DNA from: Isoetes taiwanensis
Lineage: Eukaryota > Streptophyta > Lycopodiopsida > Isoetales > Isoetaceae
Assembly (NCBI GenBank): GCA_021234155.1
Contig: JAJEKV010000059.1
Span: 2,682,182 to 2,746,181 of the forward strand
Reading direction: 5' to 3'
DNA length: 64,000 bases
The position numbers were made by a program, and so were the translations under genes. How positions within the stretch are numbered: the first letter of the stretch is position 1; the number at the start of each line of letters is the position of its first letter. Shown in pieces: positions 52,296 to 61,562 of the stretch. The notes beneath the pieces are model-generated. The model saw nothing but the letters and a program-made list of their open reading frames with translations. It did no database searches and was not told the DNA's origin.

Positions 52296-53003
52296 CTAGT
52301 CTTTCTTCTTTCTCGTTACTACTACCTTTCCACTTCTATCAAGGTACGCAACAAAGCCTTCTGTTCTTGCCTCTTTTACTTTTGCCCACTCTCTTTTCTT
52401 AACTTCCAGTTGTGCAGGAGTTAGATCTATGTCAATCCAGATTTTCTGACCTTTCAGTGCTCCTCTATTCTGTAGAACTCTGTTTCTAGCTTGCTCAGTG
52501 CTGAATTTAACTAGAATCGGTCTATTATAGTTCGCTGGCTTGCCAACTCTTTTGCTATGAATGGCTTGAGGTTCATGTAAATGCATGACCTCCTTGAAGA
52601 ATTGTGCAATGACCTGATTGGTATCTTCATCCTCTTGTTCTGTCAGGCCAGATATTTTCAGATTTTTCACTCTAGTCTGTTCTTCCAATCTCTCTGTTGA
52701 GATACGTTCGTGGTGAAAATCCAGTTGTGTTTTAGTGGCGTTGGCTACCAAATCTGTTAGCTGGGACTGCAAGTGGTTTATAGTGGCATTAAGAGTAGAG
52801 GAATCGTCACATGCCGGTTTGGATAAGAGAGCTTTGAGCTCCAAATTCTGTGCTCTCAATTCTCTATTCTGGGTAGCAAGGTCTTGTATCAGATTTCTCA
52901 ATAGAGCAAGTTCTCCTTTGATTTCCTGAAGCGATCTGTAGACCTCTTCGTCATTGCTGGGTTCTCCTTTGGTGGGAGACCCAGCTTTCCTGCTTCGGGT
53001 CAT
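52296..53003 (-). CDS. LINE 1 ORF1: RNA-binding coiled-coil protein
   Basis: 235 codons, intact. N-terminal coiled coil (LQEIKGELALLRNLIQDLA, then LRAQNLELKALL), then the L1 ORF1-type RRM-like part: VKNLKISGLTEQEDED, RVGKPANYNRPILVKFS, LKGQKIWIDIDLTPAQLEVK. It would coat the LINE RNA as a trimer in the ribonucleoprotein. It lies 12 bases upstream of ORF2. Confidence 0.88.
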   Translation of the reverse strand: MTRSRKAGSPTKGEPSNDEEVYRSLQEIKGELALLRNLIQDLATQNRELRAQNLELKALLSKPACDDSSTLNATINHLQSQLTDLVANATKTQLDFHHERISTERLEEQTRVKNLKISGLTEQEDEDTNQVIAQFFKEVMHLHEPQAIHSKRVGKPANYNRPILVKFSTEQARNRVLQNRGALKGQKIWIDIDLTPAQLEVKKREWAKVKEARTEGFVAYLDRSGKVVVTRKKKD

Positions 53004-53051
53004 ACGAAAACCTAAGGCGGCAGACGTTGGTGACTCAGACGTTAGCGAGAG

Positions 53052-53169
53052 TATGTTCGTGGCTCAAAATATGTTCGTCGCTCGAAATATGTTCACGTGG
53101 TCCGAGGTGCCTCTATGTTCAGTTTTTCATCAAGGAATACTCGCCTTTATTCATTTCAGCGCCTTCAAG
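53052..53169. promoter_or_regulatory. Remaining shared upstream region of the head-to-head gene pair
   Basis: Together with 48860-49037 this makes about 280 bases between the ATGs of genes A and B once LINE 1 is removed. It holds three near-copies of TATGTTCGTGGCTCGAAA (49019, 53052, about 53071). A bidirectional promoter is inferred from the arrangement only. Confidence 0.35.
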
Positions 53170-53544
53170 ATGGTCGTAACAAGGCGTGCACACGGTTGTA
53201 CTATGGCTGAGATGCAACACCAGATCTCTCAGCCCATTCTTGTTCATGCAAATCAGTTGCAGCGAGAGGTGCAAAGCGAGATGAACGAGCATGAGAACAA
53301 ACAGATCAGTTCTATACTCAACAAGCAGTTGCATGAGGGACGCAACATCCGTGACAGCCATGGAAGATCTATACCTTGCGTCTGGGAGGAGGTTAAGGAT
53401 TGCCTTGTGTCTGTGAAACGGTATACTTACAGGATAAAAGCATAATGCGGAGGTTGCTGAGAGATGAAGACATTTGGCTTCACAACAGAACAAATTTGGC
53501 ACTTTCTACTAGGCGCTTAGTTCGGCGGCGCTTAACTGTTTGCG

Positions 53545-54318
53545 ATGTCCCTGAAAAGGGCAACTCAAAAGGGAGCAGAACCGTTAGAGGAGGAAGACGA
53601 TGCCGTACTTATGATCCGGACTTTGGTGGCTGAATTGAAGGCAACAAGAGAAGACATGAAGCACATTGCTGAAGATTTGAAAGCTGCTAGAGAAGAGATA
53701 CGAAATGTTCAAGTTGAGGTAAAGACAGTGAAGGATGAATTACAGGTGATCAAAAGCAGCATAAAAGAAGTGCAATTAGGATTGGATGTAGTAAAGGAGA
53801 CACTGGATGAATCCTCAGAGCCAGAAGCTGAACCTGAAAACCGTGAAAGTATGGTAGCACAGATTACTTCAAATATAGAGAACAAGGTTACATCTTTATT
53901 TGCACAAGGGCAGGAGCGGTTATCTGAGCAAGAAGAAAGGGCTGCAAGAGCAAGGAACATTATTGTTGCTGGTCTAAAGGAAGAAGAAGGTGAGACCATA
54001 AACGACACTGTTGATATGTTTTTTAGAGAATGCATGCATTTGGTAGACCCAGGAGTCTTATATTGCAGGAGACTTGGCAAAAAGGTAGAGGGCAGAAATA
54101 GACTGATATTGCTGAAATTTGGATCAGTTGAAGCACGAACAAGGGTAACGCAGCATAGAAATCATCTAAAAGGGCAAAGACTATGGTTAAATGATGATTT
54201 AACGTTGCAGCAGCAAAAAGAACGCAGACAGCTTTTAGAAGAGGTTAGTAGACTGAAAGATGAGGGAAAGAATGCATATATTGTTAATAATAGATTGGTC
54301 GTGCGTAACCGGGCATAG
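53545..54318 (+). CDS. LINE 2 ORF1: RNA-binding coiled-coil protein
   Basis: 257 codons, intact. A long coiled coil (LVAELKATREDMKHIAEDL, then VQVEVKTVKDELQVIKSS), an acidic ESSEPEAEPE linker, then RARNIIVAGLKEEEGE, RRLGKKVEGRNRLILLKF and LKGQRLWLNDDLTLQQQ, corresponding block by block to ORF1 of element 1. Start ATG is 56 bases inside the element. Confidence 0.88.
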   Translation: MSLKRATQKGAEPLEEEDDAVLMIRTLVAELKATREDMKHIAEDLKAAREEIRNVQVEVKTVKDELQVIKSSIKEVQLGLDVVKETLDESSEPEAEPENRESMVAQITSNIENKVTSLFAQGQERLSEQEERAARARNIIVAGLKEEEGETINDTVDMFFRECMHLVDPGVLYCRRLGKKVEGRNRLILLKFGSVEARTRVTQHRNHLKGQRLWLNDDLTLQQQKERRQLLEEVSRLKDEGKNAYIVNNRLVVRNRA

Positions 54319-57300
54319 GGAAATGCTGCCTCCAGGCTTTTAATTTGAAATGTACATGGATTGAATGAAAATACCATCATTAGTAATGATGCATTGTTCC
54401 AAGAATATGATATATTGGCCTTCATAGAGACATGGGAATCAGAGACCAGCAGGTTATTGGCAATTCCTGGATTTGATATTATTGATTCAGTTTGGAATCC
54501 CATTGGAAACAGCAGAAGGAGATGGGGTGGGATAGCATGCTATCTATGCGAAGAAAAACATTGTAAAATCTGTCACAATGGAGAGGAAAGATGAATACGC
54601 GCAGTATGTTTGGCTCAAAATTCACACAAATAAGACAGATATATACTTTGCAATTGCTTACTTCGCGCCATTAGATCCACAACCTGCTGCTGTCTATTCA
54701 AAAAAAGGCTTGAATGCCAATGACCCTTTTCTTCATTTAGCCTCTGACATTTTGAATTATCGGCAAAAAGGATCGGTTTTTCTAGCGGGTGATTTAAATG
54801 GCAGAATCAGTTACATGCAAGCCACGTTGCTATCAGGGGAAGGCAGTGATTTATGGTCAAATGAGTTAACTGCAGAACATGATGCTTGGCCAAGAGCGTC
54901 TGTAGACTGCATGCACAATAAGATGGGAAGGCATGTTCTTGCGTTATGCGAATCATTTAATATGATAATCTATAACGGCCTTCAAAAATATCCTGGCTCT
55001 GGAGGATTTACATGTTTCCAGCCCAATGGTTGTAGCACCGTTGATTTGCTAATTGGTGAACCAGCCAATACACATCTCATATCTGGATTTAGAGTGATGG
55101 ACAGGATTCCGGACTCAGACCATGCACCCTTGCACATCTGTTTGGATACAAAATGTAATAGAAGCCCGGTACCAGTATTACCACAACCGAAATTAAAGGT
55201 GAGCTATAAACTAGCATCTAAGTATGAAGATGGATTGGCGCAAAAACTGGAAAACATAATATGGGATGACAGCCAAGAAAGATATATGCAGATTCAATGC
55301 TTGATACAGGATGTAGCGTCCTCTGTGTTTGGGTATACAAGGCCGCAGGGGCAAAGGAAAAGAGATAGCAAATGGTTTGATAGAGAATGCTTGGATGCTA
55401 AGAGGTTATTTAAACAGAGCAAAGATATGCGTGATCTGAAAAACTATAAGAATATAGTAAAGAGGAAGAAAAGAGCATGGCTACGGCAGCATCAAGAGAC
55501 GGTTATGAATGAACAAGAGATAGTCCAAAAAAGTTTTTTAACAGATGCAAAAAACATACAGGCATAGGTAATATACAGAAGGATGACCTCTTCAATTTGG
55601 TAAAGACTTTATATCAGACTATTCATGAAGAAGGCTTTACACGTAGTGGAGAGACATCATTGCTTTTTACTCACGCAGATGTTTCTGATGCGCTTAAACA
55701 TATGGCAAATGGTCGAGCATGTGATTCAAATGGGCTGACAATTGAGCTTCTGAAATGGGGAGGATCCAAGTTACATGAAATTCTCGCTGACATATGTAAC
55801 GATGCGTTACGAAATGGATTTCCAGATTCGTGGTGCTTAAATAGAGTTGTACCTATTCATAAAGCTGGTAGCAAAGATGATGTGCGGAATTATCGGACCA
55901 TTTTGGTAAGCAATGTCTTCTGTAAATTATTTGCATCTATGTTGGAAAGGAAACTATCGCTATGGGCAGATGAAAATCATGCTCGGGCTTTTTGTCAAGC
56001 AGGTTTTAGAACCGATCACTCTACTTTGGATCATTTGGTTACATTGCGAGTATTATCTGAAAGTGCAAAGGGTGCTGGTAACAAAAGATATCTTGCCTTT
56101 ATAGATCTTACTAAGGCCTTTGATACAGTAAAGAGGAAGGATCTTGCATACAGACTGGAAATGCTACAAGTTCCAGAGGAACTCCGTTATGCAGTTGCAT
56201 GCTTATATGAAAGGGTGTTAGTAGAACTGTCTTTTCCATTTACAGGGTCAGAAAAGGTGCAAAAATACGATTGGGGTGAAGCAAGGTTGTCCTTGTTTGC
56301 CAACTCTCTTTGGGTTGTTCATAGATGAACTAGAAAATTGGATGACGAGACTCGGAGGGTTAGGAGTTCATTTGGGAAGATATGCCTTGCAGCTTCTGCT
56401 TTTTGCTGATGATATTGTTTTGATCTCAAAGAGCCCTACTGGACTGCAACGTCATTTAGATGTATTATGTGGCTTTTGTGAAGAAAAAAGCATGAGGATA
56501 AATCCCGATAAATAAAAAATAATGGTACTAGGAGGTCGGGATACCACATCTTTTTATGTAGGTGGTGTTCCACTTGAACAGGTTACGAATTATAAATATT
56601 TAGGAATCGAGGTGTCCAATAATTATAAGTGGACATTGGCAGCCCAGAAACGTGCATCAGGTGGTCTTAGAGCATTTTATGCTATGATGAATCAGTGTAA
56701 AATCAACAACTTTGAGCATTGGAGACTAAAGAAGCTCCTTTTTTGGGATACAAGTTAAAACAGTGGTTCTGTATGGAAGCCCGGTTTGGGGGCCAGGCTT
56801 GTCCTTAAAGGGGTGGAGTGATATAGAGAAGATACAGAAAAGATTTTTGATTGGTGAGTTGGGAGTAAAGGTGCAAACTCCTTATTGTATGATGTTGGCT
56901 GAAACAGGTCTACTACCTCTTGAGGTGGAGGCGTTGTGCAGAACCATCTCATTTGTTAATAGGGTTCTAGATATGGATACCGAATGGTTACCTCACCAAG
57001 CCCTTATGCATAGCACAACCGGTTGGTACTCTGATGTTAAGCGATGGGCAAGGAAGTGGCTTGACGATGATAATTGGCCTATATCCCGGAAATTTGAAGA
57101 GATACATGAGTATGTAGCTGCACGAGCAATTCGTAAACTTTGGAGAGTAGAGGATGATAAGGATGTGAAGAAAAAATTTTATTTGACTAATTTAAATGAT
57201 TTGGCAGAGTACAAAGAGCAGCCTTATCTACTCTCAAATATCAGCAGGAAAAAGCGAGTGCTTATTTCGCAAATGAGATTATCATCTCATAACTTGCGAA

Positions 57301-57575
57301 TTGAGACTGGTAGATGGGATGATACGCCTCATAATGAGCGGTTTTGTCCAAGTTGCTTAGAACCAGCTATTGAAGATGAAGAACACGCACTCTTGAAATG
57401 CACAGCATATGACCAGGCTCGATATGGCATCATAGCTTCAACACTTGGTGAACTATTTCTTTTGTCTGCACATACTCTGTTTTCATATTTTAGAGACCTT
57501 TCGAAGGAAAGAGAAGATATAATTGAGCTTTTTGCTCTTATGAGCAATTTTGACATTGACAGCGCGCTGAATTAA
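54319..57575 (+). pseudogene. LINE 2 ORF2: APE endonuclease and reverse transcriptase, broken
   Basis: 54361-54594 has DILAFIETWESE; 54578-55567 has AYFAPL, AGDLNGR and DSDHAPLHI, the endonuclease; 55597-56328 has NRVVPIHKAGSKDDVRNYR and AFIDLTKAFDTVKRKDL; 56276-56515 has LFGLFIDELE and LLLFADDIVLIS (the catalytic FADD); 56522-56758 and 56763-57575 give KYLGIEVSNNYKW, VWGPGL and the zinc knuckle CPSCLEPAIEDEEHALLKC. Shifts near 54590, 55570, 56280 and 56760 and a TAA near 56515 break it. RQGCPLSP is altered to KQGCPCLP. Confidence 0.92.
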
Positions 57576-58018
57576 GTGCCAATGTATTGATAACCATTTT
57601 GTATTCTTCGCCATAGAGGCCTGGGGGCCTAAATGGCTTGATCAATATATTAAATTAAATTAACAGTTTCAAACCCCTTTTTACACAGATGTATTTTAAA
57701 GAGAAAAGCAAGCGTGCTGATCTGGTATTCCAACTGGTGAATAGCACACCTTATTCGCTCGAAGATCTGGACAGGTGGATGGATATGTATGACAGGAGGA
57801 GCATTCAAGCGTTCCATTTGGATGGTCTTATTCTGGTCGAATTGGGCCTAGACCCGGATGATCGTATTGTGGTCGACTGAACTACGCATGCTGCATAGAC
57901 TGCTCGTGATGTTTTGGCTAAGTATTATATTTTGTTTGTTATATGTTTTTGCTTCTATGTATGTGATAAGTCAATAAGTATGTAATCCCCTTCTTCTGAA
58001 TAGAGAACTAAGATATAT

Positions 58019-58059
58019 AAAGTAAGTTGCCTCGCGCTTCGCGCGAGGCAACTTACTTT
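58019..58059. repeat. Perfect 19-bp-stem hairpin
   Basis: AAAGTAAGTTGCCTCGCGC, loop TTC, GCGCGAGGCAACTTACTTT. It follows gene B by about 140 bases. A factor-independent terminator is not expected in a plant; it may be a tiny mobile palindrome. Confidence 0.85.
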
Positions 58060-58069
58060 TTTGTCTCCC

Positions 58070-58210
58070 AATGTAAGGGCACTGCAAGGACACTAGGGCA
58101 CTGTAGGGGTCGTACTGTAGGTGCACTGGAGCACTGTAGGGGCACTGGGCTGTACGCTCTGGACTGTACCTCATGCCTGGCATTGTAGAATCACTGTAGG
58201 AGCAGTAATC
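58070..58210. repeat. Imperfect GCACTGTAGGGG repeats
   Basis: Five or six variants of GCACTGTAGGGGCACTG between 58076 and 58205. No gene inside. Confidence 0.6.
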
Positions 58211-58423
58211 GCGCCACGCGCGAGCATGCACCATGCGGTTATGCACAGCGTCTTGGGCTTAGCATCAAGTATATACGTAGTGTATATACAGGGTATGTAC
58301 ATTATTTCTCAATAAATTGCTTCCTCCGAATTACATTGTCTTCGTCTCTTCTGGCTTCTTGTCACTCCTCCTTGGCTGCGTCTCTTTCCTCCTCTTGTTC
58401 TTTGTCAACTAGCTTCCTTCTCA

Positions 58424-58999
58424 ATGCTGACTATACGAGAGCATGCTCGCTGGGATGAGGAGGACTGCCTGCAATCATGCACGAAAACGAATGGTCGCGG
58501 TTTGGTCGATGTTTGTAGCGACTTCTGGGAGTATTGCAAATGCAACAGTCCAACCAGGGAGCTTGCAAGGCAGCTGCTCAACTTCATTCTCGGCCGCTAT
58601 GGTGACCGGCAGATACCACTTAGAAGGATTGATCCAACTCACGCAATGCTTTGTCTCACTGCTTTAGGCATGACTGACCCCCCTCCAGATTTGAATGAAA
58701 GGCTGGAAGAGTTGAAGGACGTGCTCTTCCATGGTTATATGGCCCATTCTCTGAATGACTTCATACCGCAAGTCATTCCTGCTTGCGAAAGGAGCACGGT
58801 CTTGTTTTTCAGGAATGCTTACAATCACCATTACAAAAGTTTTGTGGATGCAGGCCAACAACTCTTGCGTGCCATGCAATTCGAGAACCTGTGGTTGTTG
58901 TCTAGATTCCCCAGCTGGGATGAAATAGGGTGGGACATAGGTTCGCTATGGATGCATAACCCGGGAATCCCAGAAAGCAGGCAGGCACGTCGGATTTAA
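58424..58999 (+). CDS. Hypothetical 191-residue protein
   Basis: An intact frame from ATG to TAA. The N-terminus MLTIREHARWDEEDCLQ is followed by Cys/Arg residues, then LARQLLNFILGRYGDRQIPL, LNERLEELKDVLFHGYMAHS, VIPACERSTVLFFRNAY and NLWLLSRFPSWDEIGWD. No signal peptide, membrane helix or known motif was recognised; the look is of an all-helical soluble protein. Codon use appears protein-like. Possible TATA words (TATATAC) lie at 58269-58290, about 140 bases upstream. Gene pair A/B does not resemble it. Confidence 0.6.
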   Translation: MLTIREHARWDEEDCLQSCTKTNGRGLVDVCSDFWEYCKCNSPTRELARQLLNFILGRYGDRQIPLRRIDPTHAMLCLTALGMTDPPPDLNERLEELKDVLFHGYMAHSLNDFIPQVIPACERSTVLFFRNAYNHHYKSFVDAGQQLLRAMQFENLWLLSRFPSWDEIGWDIGSLWMHNPGIPESRQARRI

Positions 59000-59476
59000 C
59001 GGGTGCTGAGACTGAGTGATGTGACTACTTGCCACATGTTTCAAAGGAGAAGACAATTTCCGGTGAATGTCCTATGTAGGCTATCTACCAATCTATATAT
59101 CTATCTATCTGTCCACAATCTGATAGTGACAACTTCGCATGGGTTATTTAAAATTAATAAGGTTATCTAGAACTAATAGATCCTAATTAGATCATAACAC
59201 ATACTATTTCCTCATAACACAAACTAATTAGCCATTTCAATCTACTCTGGAAAGTAATAAAAAGACATGGAGCACCCAGTTCTCGCGCTAGGCACGACAA
59301 GAGAACTAAAAAGATTACATTGAAGGATTTTAATGGAAAAGATGTTTGCATTTAAGGGCACAACGCCTGCTTCAACTAAAGGAATAGAAGAAAGGCCCAA
59401 GGCCTGCTTCATCTGTTTACAAAAAAAGCGAACTGGCTTCAAACTGGTTACAAAAAAACTGTTTACAACGACGGCT
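59000..59476. other. Intergenic, no gene supported
   Basis: Convergent spacer between the 58.4-kb gene and the minus-strand fragment. It holds a TATC run at 59098-59110. The long minus frame 59242-59634 is out of phase with the acidic frame described next. Confidence 0.4.
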
Positions 59477-59800
59477 TCAACCTTGAAGCCACCTACGGAA
59501 TTCAAGATAATCCTTTGCTGCATCTTTATCCACATCTGAAGCAGCTTCATGGGAGCTCTCCCCGCCAGAAGAGACTTCTTCGTCCACTTCCGACTCAGAC
59601 TCCCATAAGTAATCCTTCCAACGCTGCCTTTCATCTGCTTCCTCGGAATCCAAATCCTCCGTGCAGGTCTCGGAAACTTCGGAGCGCGAGTGGGAGTGGG
59701 AGTGGGAATTGGAGCGCGAGTGGGAGGCTGAGCGGCTTCTTCACGAACATGTAAAGGCTGGTCTGATTCGTAGGCATTATGATTTCGCTCATAGCGCGAG
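59477..59800 (-). pseudogene. Ser/Arg-His-rich and acidic reading region, probable host gene fragment
   Basis: In minus sense one frame reads RYERNHNAYESDQPLHV to about 59750. A shift leads to SRSASHSRSNSHSHSHSRS, then TEDLDSEEADERQRWKDYLW, an acidic ESESEVDEE block, DVDKDAAKDYLEFRRWLQG and TGA at 59477. The repeat SHSRS comes from GGGAGTGGGAGTG and GGAGCGCGAG repeats. It resembles the disordered tail of an SR-type or chromatin protein. No domain is recognised and the start is unknown. Confidence 0.4.
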
Positions 59801-59924
59801 TTGAAGTGCGTTCAACTACTAATTAATTTGTTAGCTCTTCTCTCTCCTCACTTCACGTATTTTTAAGTCTTCAAGCTATTATGCAAGCCAGGTCGCGCGT
59901 AGCGCGACTCGGAGGTCACCCACC

Positions 59925-60094
59925 TCATGCTGAGGTGGGCGACAGCGGACTCGCACTAAGCGCGACTTGGGTTGTCTAAGAGTAAAGACTTAACAATTTA
60001 CTTAAAGATTTAATATCACGAAAACCTTAGAGACCTTGGTGTGCAATCATCTAGACTGAGGTGGGTGACAGCGGACTCACGCTAAGCGCGACTT
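59925..60094. repeat. Two direct repeats with AGCGCGACTT
   Basis: CTGAGGTGGGCGACAGCGGA at 59930 and CTGAGGTGGGTGACAGCGGA at 60056, each followed by CTC, a CTAAGCGCGACTT word and a GGGTTGTCT/AGGATGTCC end. The second is broken off by a MITE at 60103. Related GCGCGAG or CGCGCGTAGCGCG words occur at 59678-59800 and 59885-59900. Confidence 0.8.
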
Positions 60095-60102
60095 AGGATG
60101 TC

Positions 60103-60349
60103 CAAGGGGGGTTCACCTTAATATCCCGTATGAACCATCTGAGTGTAAGAAGTGGGTTTTTTTTAGACTTTTTTCGTACGAAAATATATGGAGAGGGCTG
60201 TCTTTTTATTACATTTCACACCTTTCTGAGCTCGTATATTTCCTACATGGGTATTTTTCAAGATTTGATGAATCGTATACTAAGGGTTTTTTTGCTACCC
60301 TAGGAACGCAGATGGCATATCCGTATTGTATATGGGTGAATCCCCCGGG
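60103..60349. mobile_element. MITE, CCCGGGGGATTCAC family, copy 3
   Basis: 247 bases, right end GTGAATCCCCCGGG perfect, left end CAAGGGGGGTTCAC decayed. Identical 8-bp repeats AGGATGTC at 60095-60102 and 60350-60357. TCGTACGAAAATATAT and AGGAACGCAGATGG inside match the other copies. Confidence 0.92.
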
Positions 60350-60654
60350 AGGATGTCTAATAGCCTAAAGACTATAAAATATACTTAAAGACTCAATATC
60401 AGGAAAACCTTGGAGACATGTTTTAACTCATAACAGACAAGATGTTATACAGGTCTAGCATGTTTTAGCTGCATGCTACAACATGTTTCATTCAAGATCA
60501 GAAACTCAAGGAAATATTCGAAGCAACAGGAAGCAGATGAAGTTTATAGAAAGCTATTCTTGCTATAAACATCGTCTGGATCCATTGCCTCGACTAATTC
60601 CCTAAGATTCTGATCAAGGAATTAACCTGCTATAGACATGCTGCATGTCTTATT

Positions 60655-60700
60655 GCGACATCGGGCGACATCGGGCGACATAGGGCGACATCGGGCGTGA
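60655..60700. repeat. Decamer tandem repeat
   Basis: GGGCGACATC repeated four times with one change (ACATAGGGCG). Confidence 0.85.
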
Positions 60701-61426
60701 TATCCAGGAATGCGGTTAAGGTTAGTCTCAAGCTAGATCGCTAGAACAATCAGTAAAAATGATTTATGGAAATGGTAAAATTCCTAGTCGAGGGTAGGAC
60801 TGTATATATCAACATCAACACTGGGTTCAAGGTGATTCAGCCAAGCAACATTCGGTATCATAGGAAAAAGATGATCATTCACTCTTTAGCAGAAATCCCA
60901 AAATTTATCCACTAGTCAGGGACACATCAAGACTAATTGACAGTAGTTTCCGGGATGAAAGATTGGAGGGACATGCTTGCCGTGATACTTCGGACTTTCA
61001 AATTTTCAAATTTTCAAAGTTCCAAGAGCAACGGTAATATCTATACCGGTATATACATATACAGTTGAGTATGGGCATGCGTATGAAATAACAGACGGAT
61101 AATGACCAGCGGCGTTAAAATTCAAGAAATAAAATTTACATAAATAATGCGAACTAGCTAATAGGGGATTATCCAGAAAAAAGGTAAAAATATAGGGGTA
61201 ATAAGTATGTCTAATATAGAGAACACTGACATTAAACATCCTAAAATATCTAGTAGGTACGAAGGACAGAGAATATACCAAAATTAAAGGAAAATTTAAA
61301 TATTCTCACGGCTGGTGACTTGACGGACAAGATGGGTCTGAGGGGTAGGAGGACAGCCATAAGATCTACATAGATCGAACGGTGTCGATCAAATACTCGT
61401 ATGTATATGAAAATTGAGGTGTCTTG
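60701..61426. other. Intergenic, no gene supported
   Basis: AT-rich. The minus frame 61006-61281 is Tyr/Phe-rich without a motif. Confidence 0.45.
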
Positions 61427-61438
61427 AGTATATATAGA
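61427..61438 (+). promoter_or_regulatory. Putative TATA box of the cysteine-rich gene
   Basis: AGTATATATAGA, about 125 bases before the ATG at 61563, followed by a GC-richer leader. The position is as expected; nothing more supports it. Confidence 0.4.
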
Positions 61439-61562
61439 TTCAGGCGCGCCATAGCCTCATCAACTATTGGCCTCCATACCGCCCTAATTCCCGACCGCTC
61501 CGGCTCCATAGCCGAACTTCACCTAGATTTTTCCTTTTCCTCTGGAATCATCTTTCGAAGCT

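Larger units (their letters stand above)
49038..53051 (-). mobile_element. Complete L1-like LINE, element 1
   Basis: Bounded by 19-bp direct repeats at 49019-49037 and 53052-53070 (TATGTTCGTGGCTCGAAAT, one mismatch). ORF1 is 53003-52296, ORF2 52283 to the 3' end. The 3' end has a CATGACCTCAAGGTCCTAAG hairpin-like stretch and an (ATT)n tail. Length is about 4.0 kb. Confidence 0.93.
53489..57661 (+). mobile_element. Complete L1-like LINE, element 2
   Basis: About 4.2 kb between AACAG at 53484-53488 and AACAG at 57662-57666, a short duplication. ORF1 and ORF2 in LINE order; 3' end GAGGCCTGGGGGCCTAAA hairpin and an ATTAAATTAAATT tail. It is related to but distinct from element 1 (about 40-50% identical in protein by eye). 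Confidence 0.88.
53170..57880 (+). pseudogene. Gene B of the head-to-head pair, family unknown, interrupted by a LINE
   Basis: ATG at 53170 opens MVVTRRAHGCTMAEMQ, then LQREVQSEMNEHENKQI, SVKRYTYRIKA; a two-base shift near 53442 leads to MRRLLRDEDIWLHN, cut at 53488 by LINE 2. The frame resumes at 57667 in register with gene A: FKPLFTQMYFKEKSKRADL, LEDLDRWMDMYDRR, HLDGLILVELGLDPDD, stop TGA at 57878-57880. The full alignment with gene A shows that no intron is needed at the insertion site, although the sequence TTTTTACACAG near 57690 looks like an acceptor. Coding length without the LINE is about 178 codons. No domain recognised; C-terminal half is acidic and helical. Confidence 0.66.

Noticed and set aside
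57662-57700. Splice acceptor TTTTTACACAG before the last part of gene B, implying an intron that holds LINE 2
   Set aside because: Alignment with gene A continues in frame through this place (KPVF / KPLF), so the LINE most likely sits in an exon. Kept as an alternative only.
58019-58059. Rho-independent-type terminator
   Set aside because: The stem-loop is perfect, but nothing else in the window is bacterial or organellar.
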